Shown here: one piece after another, positions 11,040 to 22,346 of the stretch | How positions within the stretch are numbered: position 1 is the first letter of the stretch | How the letters are laid out: each line of letters starts with the position of its first letter | NCBI GenBank assembly: GCA_022457155.1 | Contig: JAJGOT010000001.1 | Coordinates: 1,883,001 to 1,947,000, forward strand | Length of the DNA: 64,000 nt | Direction: 5' to 3' | DNA from: Cladopsammia gracilis | Lineage: Eukaryota; Cnidaria; Anthozoa; Scleractinia; Dendrophylliidae | Made by a program: the position numbers and the translations under genes | Notes under the pieces: generated by a model | Told to the model about the DNA's origin: nothing | The model's input: the letters and a program-made list of their open reading frames with translations, nothing else | The model's database searches: none

Positions 11040-11290
11040 TATTTTACACAAAGTTGGTGTTGAACGTACACGATTTAGTGTGAAATTGCATGTAAACTGT
11101 GTAAAATATCCGCAATGTTTTGTCACACAGTTGCAGTGTAAAGAAACACCGACTTGGTGTGGGGGCATCTTTCATTTAACACCATATTGCGGTTATTCAA
11201 CACTGATTTGGTGTATTTTTCTTATTACACTTTATCAGTGTTACGATAACGCGAAAATGAGGTAAATTTACACTACCCAGAGTGTAACTT
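11040..11290. repeat. Array of GTGTAA/TTACAC palindromes (right)
   Basis: Same motif style as 3925-4340: TTTACAC, TTGGTGT, AACACCGACTTGGTGT, AACACTGATTTGGTGT. It directly abuts the right end of the large element. The pair supports one insertion with matching subterminal arrays. Confidence 0.7.
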
Positions 11291-11566
11291 TACACACTCG
11301 TTTTTTCTGTGAATTCTCATTGGCTAATTCACGCTGGGCGGTAAACATAGTAAATTTCCTCGTGAAGTCATCCATGCGTAAAAGTGTGTGCCAGTTTCTG
11401 ATTGGTGAACGTATTGACAGTTGACGTAATTCAGTTACAAGGAAATCGGTGTGCGTAATGCGAATAGCCCGGTTCTTATAGCAGGCGTTTCTTCCCTTCT
11501 CCCTTCTCCTTTTACGCGCCCTCTCCCCCCTCCCCGTTTGCGCCTGCAGCACAGGCAATGAAGACC

Positions 11567-12023
11567 GGTAAAGCGTATCTGCATTATATTTATTTCTTTC
11601 CACTCTTTGCGGTTCTTAAATCACTCTTTAGTTCATTCTTAAACTGACGCACAGCTGTTTACAGAATGCGAAAAAACAACGTGCGGCCAATTCTTGTGCT
11701 GTTTAAAGGAGCAAACGATAGTTAACTTTCTTTTGTAAAAACATTTGGACCTACATTGGCTGTCTTAATTTGTTTTCGGGGAGGATGCTCAAGACATTTT
11801 ATGATTTGTACTGCGTAAATCAATGAAGTGAAAAGTAATGGCGGCTATTTTTCTCTTCTTGATTTAAAACTCGCCATTTGCGCCTTCAAGCACTATCCAC
11901 CTTCGAAGAGGTGCTTGGAGGTGGATAATGTATTCCGAGAAAGTGGACCAATCAGATCGCGTAAAATGCCAAGGTCTCTGAGTTGGTGTATGCTAATTCA
12001 AATTATTAACTAAGGTCACTTAC
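11567..12023. other. Intron 2 of gene D, exon-proximal part
   Basis: Between the target duplication of the large element and the exon 2 donor. There is a short inverted phrase around 11887-11925 (CACTATCCACCTTCGAAGAGG, then GTGCTTGGAGGTGGATAATG). Otherwise nothing is recognised. Confidence 0.5.
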
Positions 12024-13555
12024 GGGATAGCAACTTCCGTGATGTTTCCGATGATCTGTTGACCAACCATAATGATAAGAAGCTGAATGCAAAGCTCTAG
12101 GAAGCAGCCCTGCTCGCTGCAACCGTCCAGCCGATATACCCCATCGATCCGCTTGTATCTACTCGGGGTTCCAACTACGATCCCAGACTTGAAAAATGCT
12201 ATGTAGAATATGGACGCGTACGTATTGACAAACTGGAACAAGTACATCTTCCAAGTGAAGCTGTCTTCGTAGTCGGTACGAGTCGGTGGATTCTCCCAGT
12301 CAGTCAGCCACACTGCCAGTTTGCTGTAGGCGAACTTCAAAAGGTTGATGGCAAGAAGATTTAGAAGAGCTGCTGTCAAAGAAGTGAGGATTCTGGCGCG
12401 CGTTTGGATCCTATTGTCTTTGTTTCCACTTAAAGAGGCAAACACTGCAGCACGGTACACAATGACGCCCACGACAGCCGCAATAACCAGTAAGATCATG
12501 AAGACTATGACGCCAAAAACACCGGCTAAGCGACTGTAAACTTGGATTTTAGGAACGTACGGCTCCATTTTGCCTGTGACTTCATTCCTTCTCAGAGTTG
12601 TCACTGTAGCCGAGTACTCGGGACGTAGGGGCTCTTCTTCCTCTTCGAAGTCATCCGTATGCCATTCCTGAGCAAGCGTTGCTTGGCGACGCTTCCAGAA
12701 CTCAAGGAACAGCGTTGCCCAAACTGAAGCAATCAACGCTAGACCAACTGTCCAATCGTTGTCGAAGAAGTGTGTGACATAGGCATACAGGCAGGTGCTT
12801 GAAGCTAGATCCCAGTAGCTGCACTGCCTGTCACATAATGGGCACATGATCCACCTTCCCTTGTTGTCGCTGTCGCAGACATCTTTAACTGGAATGTGGC
12901 CACCAGAAGAACCGATTCCATAAATGAACACAATGAAACCGATGATGGCAAGAGGCACAAGCATGGCTGTGTAAAACCCAAGCCAAGCAAAATACAGGGC
13001 AATTTCACTACCAAAATAATTCTTGATTTCATTGTACGGCTGGAATTTCATCCATCTTCCAAACCTGGCCCAGTCACGCTTAAGTCGCTGTCGGTCATTG
13101 CTGGGCTGTTCGTCGGCTCCAACATCATCAGGACCAGCATGAAGTGGATATCCCGCTAAGTAAGCGCCTTCGTAGATCAGCTTTCTCAGACCAACGCCAT
13201 GAGATCCCTCTGCAAAGCGAGCGTTGTAGCAAATCTGCTGAACAATGTAGATTCGATCGACGTCGTCAAACAACTCGTCCTTGTTCTGGTAGCCCATAAA
13301 CTTGGTGAGGCTTTTTTCTTTGAAGTTGGCCATAAAGTAGTTGCCTTTCTCTTCGAAGGCTGGATCTTGAACCACAAGAGGGTTTCTTTTTCTTAAGGAC
13401 TGCATTCGCTCATTTCCCAGTCTCTTCTCTATCCAAGATTTGAATACAATATCGTTTTCTTGGAATGGAACTTTCAGACGCATCGCTTCAGCTTTCTTGG
13501 CCAGCACTTTCCATGGAGCGTGAAGAAGAACGAAATGGCGCTTGACTTTGGGGTC
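12024..13555 (-). CDS. Anoctamin gene D, giant exon 2 (dimerisation domain to TM6)
   Basis: Main exon of gene D, a ten-TM anoctamin (TMEM16) expected to act as a Ca2+-regulated ion channel and/or lipid scramblase in a cell membrane. The acceptor CGCTTCAG is followed by D-P-K-V-K-R-H-F-V-L-L-H-A-P-W; upstream in-frame sequence is intron. In order it encodes the rest of the cytosolic dimerisation domain, NYFGSEIALYFAWLGFYTAM (TM1), a Cys-rich loop with MCPLCDRQCSYWDLAS, TVGLALIASVWATLFLEFWK (TM2), further helices, VWLTDWENPPTR and CFLELCIQLLIIMVGQQIIG (TM6). The TM6 acid of T-E-V-A-I-P matches E654 of TMEM16A, but the N650 position is Gly. It is 1,532 nt and ends ATCCC|GTAAGT in phase 2. The subfamily is unresolved. 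Confidence 0.95.
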
Positions 13556-14712
13556 CTGAAGCGAAAAAAAATTGAAGGGAAATTTCAATGCTGGCTGGTG
13601 GTGCAACAAATCACTATTCTCCGGCTCAACAGGATAGATTACCCACATCAATGCTCCAGGAGAAAAGTGGCCTAGTCCCATGTGTTGCGGTCGGTCTTAG
13701 TCACATTCATGGGTTGGGTGGGTGGGGTTAAGATCATAAATAGACCTTTAGCGGCGCCAATTGCGCCTGTTCATGCATGTTGACCTCCGATCTCACCCCT
13801 TAGATAACATTACAAAGCACAATTGAATATGCGCTATATATCATTATTTATAAGTACTATGAAACGAATCTCGGATAGTGTTGTTCTCCCGTAGTTTTTT
13901 ACCAGGCGGCGTAGGACTTTGTAAGCGCTGTTCAATGACTAATAAACACTTGGAGTATATGATTCTACGAGGAAGCACACAAGTTAAAGAAACTTCGAGC
14001 AGATTCGAACTCTTCGAGAGTGCAGGTTACTGTTATAAAAGTAAATTCCTTCGATGTCAAGAGAGATTACAATGTAATTTTGCAGGATAGAAGGGATGTA
14101 TTTGTAACGCTAATTTGCAGATATCTGTAGAATTCCAGTTTGAACTATGGGCACGTCAACGCATAACTATATCATAGATTAAAATGTACTGTAGCTGGTG
14201 ATGAATATGCAAAGTAAAGAAAATTCCTGCATATATTAATATATATCTAGTATTCTAGTTCGTGATATTGGGCAATGAGGTGTTAACATCTAGAAAGAAC
14301 GCATTCGACACACCTCAAGAATTAGTATACCACCTACAGTGGGTTTATCGCTGACTGATAACAACAAGAATGACAACAACAAGACTGAAAATGTCAAGAA
14401 GTGCATTGTACTTAAACAAATATTTATATTTTGCGGAATCGGTTGGCATACTGTTTACAAGTAGTAAAGGATCAACTTAAAATCTACATAAATTTGATCT
14501 CAAAGTGTATAAACCTAATGCCCACTGATTTTTACTTGATGGTGCCAAATATACGAGTGCAGATGCATTTGCGTAAAATATTTGCAAGCCTTAACTGATG
14601 TGCAACAACTACGCGACGTCACAAGACAACTCTTCAATGAATTCTACATTTGATACTGGCGTATACTACACAGTTCCCTAACCATTACAATTTATTTAGA
14701 ATCAATACGTAC
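13556..14712. other. Intron between gene D exon 1b and exon 2
   Basis: No cassette exon like those in genes B and C could be found here, and no repeat edge is clear. AT-rich. Confidence 0.5.
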
Positions 14713-14985
14713 CTCTGGCAGAAAGAATTCATCGTATTCTACTAATAGCCCCGTCTTTCTAAGGTTATCCTCGTAAACTTGTCTTTTTTGTTCACTGTCA
14801 TCGGACTCACTGTCCGAGTTTGTTTCGTATACTAACACATAATCGATTTGCTTCTTTGGTTCTGCGCCGTCACTGAAATAAATCCCTTTTGGTTCACTTC
14901 TCCTGAACTTTGATCGTTCCCTCAACTCAAGATCATCTTCATCTTGGCTTAACCGAGTGTATCTGGCAGACCCATTATTCGCCAT
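14713..14985 (-). CDS. Anoctamin gene D, first exon 1b
   Basis: ATG at 14985 opens 91 codons ending L-P-E at GAG|GTACGT, phase 0, compatible with exon 2. The product contains K-K-Q-I-D-Y-V-L-V-Y-E, the signature at the start of the anoctamin dimerisation domain, preceded by an acidic, low-complexity N-terminus and a G-I-Y-F motif also present (as G-L-Y-F) in exon 1a. Being nearest to exon 2, this is the likelier default first exon. Joined to exons 2-5 it gives about 878 residues. Confidence 0.88.
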
Positions 14986-17480
14986 GATCTCCTAGTTTCT
15001 CAGCAAAATAATTTCACAGCGTCAAAGGAACATTTTGGCCAAAATACTGAATGGGCGTAAAGCATTTGCATAGCTCTTAGTTTGTTTTCGGCTCAATGGT
15101 TTCAAGACGCCAAATAAATGTCAGTTTTGATTGTTTGCAGTCGCTGTTTTTTAAAAAGCTTGCGGCTCCATTGACCAAATTTGATGGACCAAGCGGAGTT
15201 AACTCCACTGACGCGAAATCATCAGTCAATGAAAGTTGAAGATCCTTGCACTGTCTTACTTTCGTCAGTCTATGATTTTCTGACAAACAAGACAATGCAT
15301 GGGAGTTTGCCGTAAACACTTGATTCATGAGATTCATTGCTATACCAATCAGTCGCCTTAGCTTTGTTATAAAGTATTGTGCGTTTTCTGTACTTTAGGG
15401 TCAACTTATCGAATACAAACGGACTTGAATTATTAATTAAAAAGTATTTTAAAGCTCCAAAAGGTTAAATTCATTCTGATGCAAGCACTGTTCAGAAATT
15501 GTTTTCGAGCAGTTCAAATCGCTCTTACAACGGCTCTAGTTTCTGGTAATATAAGTGAGAATTAGCTAGAATTGGTTAAGCCTTTACAATTCAGTAGCGC
15601 GATCAATAGCTGCAGTCTTTTTGTCCTTGGAAAATCGAGTTCAAGTAAAAAGGCTATGAAATTTAGACCCCAAAAAAGACAATGGCGCTGATTTAACTGA
15701 GGGAGGGAGGAAGGTGATATGGGTGTTATATAATTATCGATTCCTTATTATTGTGAATTGCTAACGAAAAAATTACGAATCATTTGCAAATTGACTCGTC
15801 TGCACTTGCACTTTTCGCAACAACGCAATGATTCATAGCAACATACTGACATTGTTATAGAGTAAATAAAGCTGATATGACTTGAATATGAATATTTCTT
15901 GTAAATGGCCTAAGCAAAGAATAGATGTCAGTGATACTCGTATACCAGCTGGCAATGATTCTTTGACACACCAAATACCGAACATGGAAACTGTTCATAG
16001 ATTCGAGTACGAAGGTAAAATATTCTTAATAAAATATTGCAATTGAAAAAATACGAAGTCTTAAAATTAATAAATTTAGCAAGCAATTTCTAGTTGTTGT
16101 TCTGCTTCTCAGACAAGTGCATGGAGAACAAAATGTGCGAAAAAAAAAACAGATTAATTTATTTTCCTGTAACTGTGCAACTAGGCTAAACAAATGAAAA
16201 TTATTTTTTTCCCTTTAAATCAAATAGCCTAAAGCAAGATGACGAATTTGCATATTAAGTTATCAAAGTGTGCATGTAAATTTGTAGAGAGAAACACAAC
16301 AACAGATTCAAATGAAAATGCCAAATGCCTTAATTTTTATTACATTATCCGTTAAGTTTCATTTAGCAATTAAATGAAAGTTTAAGATTACTTCGGCCAC
16401 TTGATAACTTGTGGACCTGTCATGGCTTTCTGGTTGTATATTTTGTATATTCTAGCTGTTGTAATTGCGTTTATGTTCTAAACACCTTCATGTATTCCCA
16501 GAGGGGTCGACGGTAAGCTATCTTGGGGCGCGTTTTTTGGGGACATTCTCTGATCAGTTCTGAAATTCACACTACGTTGTTTACAATCTCACAAGTCAAA
16601 AATTTTCGAGGCAGACATAGTTGAGGTAACGACTTCTTTCAATATTTTACGAGAGGAATAGGTACTATATTTAGAAGTATTCGGTTCTGGGAATGACTGC
16701 AATATGTCCCAAAGAAACGCGCCCTTAAACAAGAACGAGCGTCTTTTCGAAAAGAAAGCAAAACGAATTATTTGTAGAGTATGGAATATTATTATCGCCA
16801 AGAAATTCGATTTTTCTGTGATTAATATTTGCTTATCAATGCATCGATAATATGAAATTCGCCCACCCAAAATGATGTTTCGATAATATTTCAGATATTT
16901 GACTGTACTTTGAAAAATAGCTCCCCGAAATAATTTATCCATTGGTGTGTATAAAAAAAATAACAGTAGTCCACGAAATACTTTTAGCCAAATTGAGCTC
17001 GGGGCAAGGAAAATTTGTTTTTTAGTAAAGCGCTTCATGCTCGATAAAGTAATCAACATTGCGGATTGTTCGGCGGAATTGTTCGGAAAACGCGTGAATT
17101 CTCTAGAAAATCAATTGAAACTTAAGCTTCTGCTCTCTGTTCCGGTATTCGCAAACTGTAAAGACATGTGGTAAGCCGAGTTTAAATTTGCTTTACTGAA
17201 TCTTGTAGTCAATAAACCCTGAAGTTGATTTATACTGTCCGTGGTTGTTATATAGAACGTCACGCTTTAAAAAACCTTCGGAATTCGTCAATATAAAATC
17301 ATATCCTTCGACATCTAACTCATTGTATTCTTGATTCTATGCTGTTCATACCAAAGAGGCCAAATCCGAAAGAAATACCGAGAGAGCGCAATGTTACTTT
17401 TTTTTAGCAAGCGAAAGATCTAAGCTTCTAATGCCAATAGATCACACAAGAATTGTGACATAATAAAGTGTTTCACCTAC
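14986..17480. other. Interval between alternative first exons of gene D
   Basis: 2.5 kb, presumably promoter of exon 1b and/or intron of the exon 1a transcript. A 156-codon open frame on the minus strand (16589-17059) has AT-biased composition and no recognisable domain, so it is not called. No transposon ends were recognised. Confidence 0.5.
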
Positions 17481-17789
17481 ATTAGCATTCAGGCGCTCAA
17501 CTCGTTCGATCAGCAATCCAGATTCGTCGAGGCTTGCTTCATATGCCTTCCGCATCTCCTCAAGTTTTTCTGCTTTCGCCCTGGAATCTTCGTCTTCATC
17601 TTCTTTTTCCTCACAGCGCTCGTACACTAGGACATAATCGATTCTCTTCTTTGATCCATTACGTTCAAAGTACAACCCGATAGGTTCTCCGCCGCCGCCG
17701 TCGCCTTTTGCGTTGAAAGAAGGCTCCACCATTTCAAGCACAACATCGTCATCGTCTTGTGTTTTTGTGTATGAAACTGGCTTCGCCAT
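17481..17789 (-). CDS. Anoctamin gene D, alternative or orphan first exon 1a
   Basis: ATG at 17789 opens 103 codons ending L-N-A-N at AAT|GTAGGTG, phase 0. It carries K-K-R-I-D-Y-V-L-V-Y-E-R-C and an acidic coiled stretch (E-E-K-E-D-E-D-E-D). The upstream E-P-S-F-N-A-K-G-D-G-G-G-G resembles E-P-S-F-N-T-E-G-G-G in exon 1 of gene C more than exon 1b does. It may be an alternative promoter/first exon of gene D (about 890 residues), or the surviving first exon of a vanished neighbour captured by D. Confidence 0.8.
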
Positions 17790-18904
17790 GTTGAGACCTT
17801 TTGCTCCCTAGCACAACTACAATGTTGAGTTAAGCGGTGCAGCGAGTAACAACAAGGAGGGTGTGACACGGACGGGAAATTTTTGCATAAAAACAAAACT
17901 GAAATCGAACTAATTTGCGTTGCAAATTTGCCAGTACCTGCGTGGGATCGAACAGAGTACAGTGAACGCGATGCGAGAAGAGCGTTGCACTTTTTCAATG
18001 GCGTCTAGCTAGAAGACAAAGTAAACAACTAAACGAAGCGAAAGATATTTCAATTGCAGTTTCCTTTTTTGTTGTTTTAGTGTTTAAAAATGCGTTGCTT
18101 AAATATATTTTTGTGCTTTGTACTTTGTATAATAATGTTCTGGACCATTCTTGCCTAATAAATATTCATGTTAATTTATCATTGAACAATACTGGCAGGG
18201 ATTGTGAATTTTTAATACACGGAACGTTCTGAGAAGTATACTTATATTATTTACTTAGTTTTATCATATTATATTCAATGCTGTATTATCATAAATAAAT
18301 AAAAAAGGAAGTAATACTTGTAAAGACCCTTCACGACTTAAAACGCTTAGAGACTGTCAGGTTCGGAAAACGGCAACGAGAAAAATGCGAATTTATGTGG
18401 GCGGCGTCTGATTTATGTACGCTTCTCTAACGCTCAGATCGAAAAATCAATTCCCCTTGGATCTCTGATTTCCATACGTTACAGTCATTGTTTTTGAAAT
18501 GTAAGAATGTAAGAGTGAAAATATCGATCATGTATTGTTTTCGCAAGTACATGACGAGGTCCGTATTAAACTTGCAAAAACAAGAAAAGAAAAAGAAAGA
18601 CCGATGTTTTCTTAATAAGGACCGAACAAGCTAGTCCAATAAAGGTTTTATTCGCTCCGTCACAAATTTGCCGACAGCAGATTTAAACGTATTTATACAA
18701 ACAAAAGCGGGTGCAAACATAATTTTGACATTTTCGTATGTTTTGCCAAAATGAAAGGAAAGACAAATTCATACAAAACATTTTCCTTTTGATGTTTTTT
18801 TTAAACAGGGCCTAAAATTTTAGTGAAATCAATTCGTCAGCGGTCCATGATAGATAAGTAAACTATAGCGGTCCATACAGAAAGAATTCGGACCTCGCGG
18901 TCCA
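17790..18904. other. 5' flank of gene D exon 1a
   Basis: Start of the intergenic region between genes D and C. The stretch near 18130-18310 is very AT-rich. No ORF, RNA gene or repeat boundary is supported. Confidence 0.5.
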
Positions 18905-19412
18905 ATTGAGAACAGACATTTTGACAACAAAGATTATGATTGAAAAGAGCCTCTGCCGGGAGTTGAACCCGGGTCTCCTGATGCGCCTGGACACTCTGAT
19001 GCCTTAACCACTAGGCCACGGAAACAACCACACTTCTACAAACACAAACAACACATTTGTGGCTTCACAGTCGAAAGCTCTTGGGAGACATTTACACAAT
19101 TCGCTGTGAATCGCCTTCCTAACGAGAATAGGTTGGTGATCCAAAGATTATGAGGCAATTAGCTGTCCGTATCTCCCTTCCCACACTAATTTGTAATTTA
19201 ATTTCCTTGGGGAGTGGACTGCGAATCGCTGAACGACTGGGTAAAGTGACGTGATCCTCACTGCAGAATTTGTGTAGATATCTCCCAAGAGCTTTCCACT
19301 GTGAAGCCACAAATGTGTTGTTTGTGTTTGTATAAGTGTGGTCGTCTCAACTCCCGGCTGAGGCACTTTTTCACTCATAATCTTTGTTGTGAAAATTTCT
19401 GTTCTCAATTTA
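18905..19412. mobile_element. Foldback element with a tRNA-like module in one arm
   Basis: 18905-19095 (AACAAAGATTATGA, GGGAGTTGA, CCACACTT, CACATTTGTGGCTTCACAGT, AGCTCTTGGGAGA) is found inverted at 19262-19410. The left arm contains a complete tRNA-like sequence. In the right arm its middle is missing, leaving only the TCAACTCCCGG end. A 90-bp piece of the centre (19104-19195) is repeated directly at 19437-19530. Confidence 0.75.
18950..19022 (-). repeat. tRNA-like sequence with A and B boxes
   Basis: Read on the minus strand, TGGCCTAGTGG (19008-19018) is an ideal A box and GGTTCAACTCC (18959-18969) an ideal B box, with tRNA-like spacing over 73 nt. It lies inside an inverted-repeat element, so a pol III-transcribed repeat is more likely than a cellular tRNA. 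Folding was not tested. Confidence 0.6.
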
Positions 19413-19542
19413 ACTGTCTATGTATATATTTCAGAAATCGCTGTGAATCGCCTTCCTAACGAGAATAGGTTGGTTATCCAAAGATTATGAGGCAATTAGT
19501 TGTCCATATCTCCCTTCCCACACTAATTTGTATACATGTATA

Positions 19543-19701
19543 CCTAATTCAATAAAGGTTGCTTTGGTCATTGGTAATTGGGCATTGGGAAGCTATTGTT
19601 TGGCGGTCACTCAAGCGAAGCATTGCATTGTGTTCCGTATGCCAAATGCCAATTCCCAATTACTAATGACCAACTGCCAAAGCAACCTTTATTGAATTAG
19701 G
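19543..19701. mobile_element. Hairpin MITE, CCTAATTCAATAAAGG ends
   Basis: CCTAATTCAATAAAGGTTGC on the left is mirrored exactly at 19680-19701, with further inverted matches (CATTGGTAATTGGG against CCCAATTACTAATG). Confidence 0.85.
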
Positions 19702-19710
19702 TGTATATAT

Positions 19711-19840
19711 ATGTTGTGGCTCAATTTTATCCTTGGTTCAAATTTTATTTTTCTTTGTTTTTGGCTATGGTAATGTTGATAATGAGTTTTAAACAAAGGA
19801 AAATAAAATTTGAACCAAGGATAAAATTGAACCACAACAT
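19711..19840. mobile_element. Hairpin MITE (copy 2; copy 1 at 7304-7438)
   Basis: ATGTTGTGGCTCAATTTTAT on the left and its near-exact inverse on the right, with arms of about 50 bp. It starts 9 bp after the preceding hairpin element. Confidence 0.85.
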
Positions 19841-19889
19841 ATACATATAATAAATGTATACATCTTTTTCAGTTCTAACACTTAAAGAC

Positions 19890-20340
19890 CGGCACACGCT
19901 AGGGGACATGTTGCGGGAACATAAAGCGGGGACAAGCCCCTTCGTGTTCACAGCATTGGCGCATGTTGCAGGGACAGTACGCAAGCTGGTGCACACAAAG
20001 CGGATTGAGGTATAAAAATTACAGAAATCACTGAGGGTGCCTGCTACTGAAGACTCATGGGATAATCAATGGCGCGTTTTTATTGGTTCATTTCTATTTT
20101 GTAGCGGGACAGTTTGCAAGAGCAATGCACACGATGCGACATCGAAATGGGCGTCATTTTGTCCCCGCTTCATGACGCACGAATTCAAACCAGCTGAATT
20201 TCATGCAACATATTGCCGGGACAAAATTGTGTCCCCGCAACAGAACTTTTCGCAAAAACGGGGATGTCACACGAGGAAAACTGTCCCTGCAACATGTCTC
20301 CGCTTCATGTCCACGCAACATGTCCCCCAGTGTGTGCCTT
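19890..20340. mobile_element. MITE with GGCACAC...GGGGACATGTTGC ends
   Basis: The left end GGCACACGCTAGGGGACATG is matched inverted by CATGTCCCCCAGTGTGTGCC on the right. The interior has repeated CGGGGACA and GCAACATG phrases. No ORF with recognisable homology. Confidence 0.8.
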
Positions 20341-20659
20341 AACAGTTAAGTGTGAAAGCGCGCGCAATATCGCCTACGGCCTCGTCGGCTAAAATCAAGC
20401 GACATTACGCAAGCTTCAGCACCATAACTGTTTTATAATTCAACACATTGATAACAAATCACAGCTTCAAGAAAAATTCATTGAGATATACAACCTTTTA
20501 TTACTAATCACGATGTAATGTTCCTTTACTTCGGAGTTTATCACACTTACATGTTCACAAAAAATCAGAGCACATATAACAGAAAATTAAACTGACAGGA
20601 TATAGGATAATATAAAAATAACTGCTTTCAATGCAGTGTTAGAGTGCCTATATTATAAG

Positions 20660-21052
20660 AATCAACGCAACACACATTGAATAGTTAAGTGGTGAAATAT
20701 TTCTTGTTTTGAACGTTGCTTTATTGAGTTATAGAGATTTGAATTTCAAAATGCTAATTAGATGACGTCAACCCAGGACTTTTCCATTACTTCTACGCCA
20801 ATTTACAATGCGCAGTTTACAGCTTGAGGATAATTAATTTGATAAATACTAAAAATGAACTGTGGATAGTCAATTGATTCGTAAAAAATATTACTTCGAG
20901 GTGAAAACAAGTAGTTGTATAATAAATGATTCCCGGGTTGACGTCATCTAATTAGCATTTTGTAAATTCAAATCTCTATAACTCAATAACGCGACGTTCA
21001 AAACAAGAAATATTTCACCATTTAACTATTCAATGTGCGTAGAGTTGATTCT
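20660..21052. mobile_element. Foldback element with arms of about 115 bp
   Basis: 20660-20780 (CACATTGAATAGTTAA, ATATTTCTTGTTTTGAACG, GAGTTATAGAGATTTGAATT, GCTAATTAGATGACGTCAAC) is found inverted at 20935-21050 with few changes. The unique centre is about 150 bp. Confidence 0.85.
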
Positions 21053-21126
21053 GGCGATTACATTAGCAAGAGGCTAAGAATGTACGAAGGGTTACCGTAC
21101 TAATCAGGGGCGCCCATAACTGAGTA

Positions 21127-21330
21127 ATGTTTAGGAAAACGATTGGCCATAATGGCGTTGTACTGTTTATCCATATCGTTTTAGCGTTTTTAAAGGAGGG
21201 CAGTAGGCAGCTCTTACAAGGTCTTCTCTTACTTGCTGAGAAAACAATAAAACAAACAACACAACAATGGACCCTAGCCCTGAAAACAATAGAGCTGCGT
21301 GATACCCAGGTCCAATGAAATAAGAAGTTG
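21127..21330. repeat. Dispersed repeat (partner at 49795-49946)
   Basis: GCAGCTCTTACAAGG, CTTGCTGAGAAAACAATA, AACAAACAACACAACAATGG and GCGTGATACCCA occur in the same order at 49795-49946. Unknown family. Confidence 0.7.
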
Positions 21331-21608
21331 TAAAGAGCTGCGTGATATCTGTTAAAGGAAAGTATGTGAACGCTAATACAGTTTGTGCTTTTCGGTTATT
21401 TTAGCTGAATTATTTTTCATTGGCAGAAAATGTTAGAGAAAGGAATCTTATCTCCCGAAATTACCAGCTGCTTTCTCCTTTCCGAAAAACCTAGCTGATC
21501 TTATTGCGAACTCAACAGGACATTCTTTATCCCTCCGATAACAAAAGTCGTTAAATTTTCCGATGTTTCGAAAGTTTAAGGCGCGGCATTTTGCTAAGGA
21601 AAACTTTA

Positions 21609-22346
21609 GTACCGTGGCTCATAAGTGACATGCAGAAAGTGTCACATTTTTTCCCTTTTAGCGACTTTGTTTAGCGACTTTTATAGCAACTTTTGTAGCG
21701 GCGACATTTTTAGGGTTAGGGTGAGGGTGAGGGTTAGGGTTAGGATTATTTCACCTAACCGCATGAGAAGGAACTTGAGCCCGCATTATAGTGGTTAGGT
21801 GAAATACCTAGGTACTTGGTGTATCCCTGATCATAATGTATGGTACTTCATGTATCCCTTATTGTAATGTATTTAGATATATTGCAGTGTAATTAAGGGT
21901 CGGATTACAGTATCTAGGGTTGAAGCAATGATTTTAGTATTTAGGGTTAAGCACTGATTCCAGTATTTCCAGTGTATCGAAAGGGTTAGTTCTTATATAT
22001 GGTCTGGGCTAGCAGCATATTATCTTATATCTCTTAAAAATTACAATTTTCGACAGCTAGTCCTCGGTGGTGTAGTGGATAGTGTGCATGAAGTAGATCA
22101 TACGGCCCGGGTTCGATTCCCCATTCTGCTGTTTTTATCTTCTTTTTCTACTGAAATAAAAACTAAGTGTTTAAATACAAAATAATAAGGGATACACCAA
22201 GTACATACCGTGAAATAACCCTAACCCTAAGTAAAAAAAAGTCGCAAAAAAGTCGCTGAAAGGGTCGCTTTAAAAGTTGCCAAAAAAGACGCTAAAAGGG
22301 AAAAATATGACACTTTCTGTATGTCACTTATGAGCCACCGTACTTT
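21609..22346. mobile_element. Inverted-repeat element hosting a nested insertion
   Basis: GTACCGTGGCTCATAAGTGA and the CCTTTTAGCGACTTT region at 21609-21700 are inverted at 22220-22346. Both arms carry short AGGGTTAGGG/CCCTAACCCTAA runs. The centre has been occupied by the element at 21808-22208. Confidence 0.8.
21808..22208. mobile_element. MITE carrying a tRNA-like module (copy 1)
   Basis: Inverted ends GTACTTGGTGTATCCCT and AGGGATACACCAAGTAC. The flanks GGTGAAATAC and CGTGAAATAA suggest a 9-10 bp target duplication with mismatches. It is nearly identical over its length to 59928-60328, which has a clean 10-bp duplication. Inside, a tRNA-like segment (22062-22128) has a perfect A box TGGTGTAGTGG (22068-22078) and B box GGTTCGATTCC (22110-22120). 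Confidence 0.85.

Larger units (their letters stand above)
3803..11557. mobile_element. Large (7.75 kb) Mutator-like non-autonomous element
   Basis: The left end at 3803 (AGCCTGCGTAACAGGCG followed by GGGGAGAAGGGAA) and the right end at 11557 (reverse complement TGCCTGTGCTGCAGGCG, then GGGGAGGGGGGAG) are inverted versions of one terminal region of about 75-100 bp. The flanks are ATGAAGACT (3794-3802) and ATGAAGACC (11558-11566), a 9-bp duplication with one mismatch. The same terminal sequences bound the compact copy at 7622-7960. Next to each end the interior carries an array of GTGTAA/TTACAC palindromes. The centre holds nested foldback elements, a three-fold tandem repeat and no clear transposase. 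It splits gene D between exons 2 and 3. Confidence 0.7.

Noticed and set aside
12345..13675. Several plus-strand and alternate-frame ORFs across the giant exon of gene D, and the equivalent ones across 29473-30006 and 47373-48557
   Set aside because: They overlap the anoctamin coding frame, are shorter, resemble nothing, and are the usual shadows of a well-composed coding exon.
16589..17059. 156-codon minus-strand ORF between the two first exons of gene D
   Set aside because: AT-driven composition (Ile, Phe, Lys, Ser rich), no domain, no splice or duplicate support. Length alone is not enough.
21716..21750. TTAGGG-like runs that could suggest an interstitial telomere
   Set aside because: Only a few units, mirrored at 22223-22234 as part of the inverted ends of a transposon.
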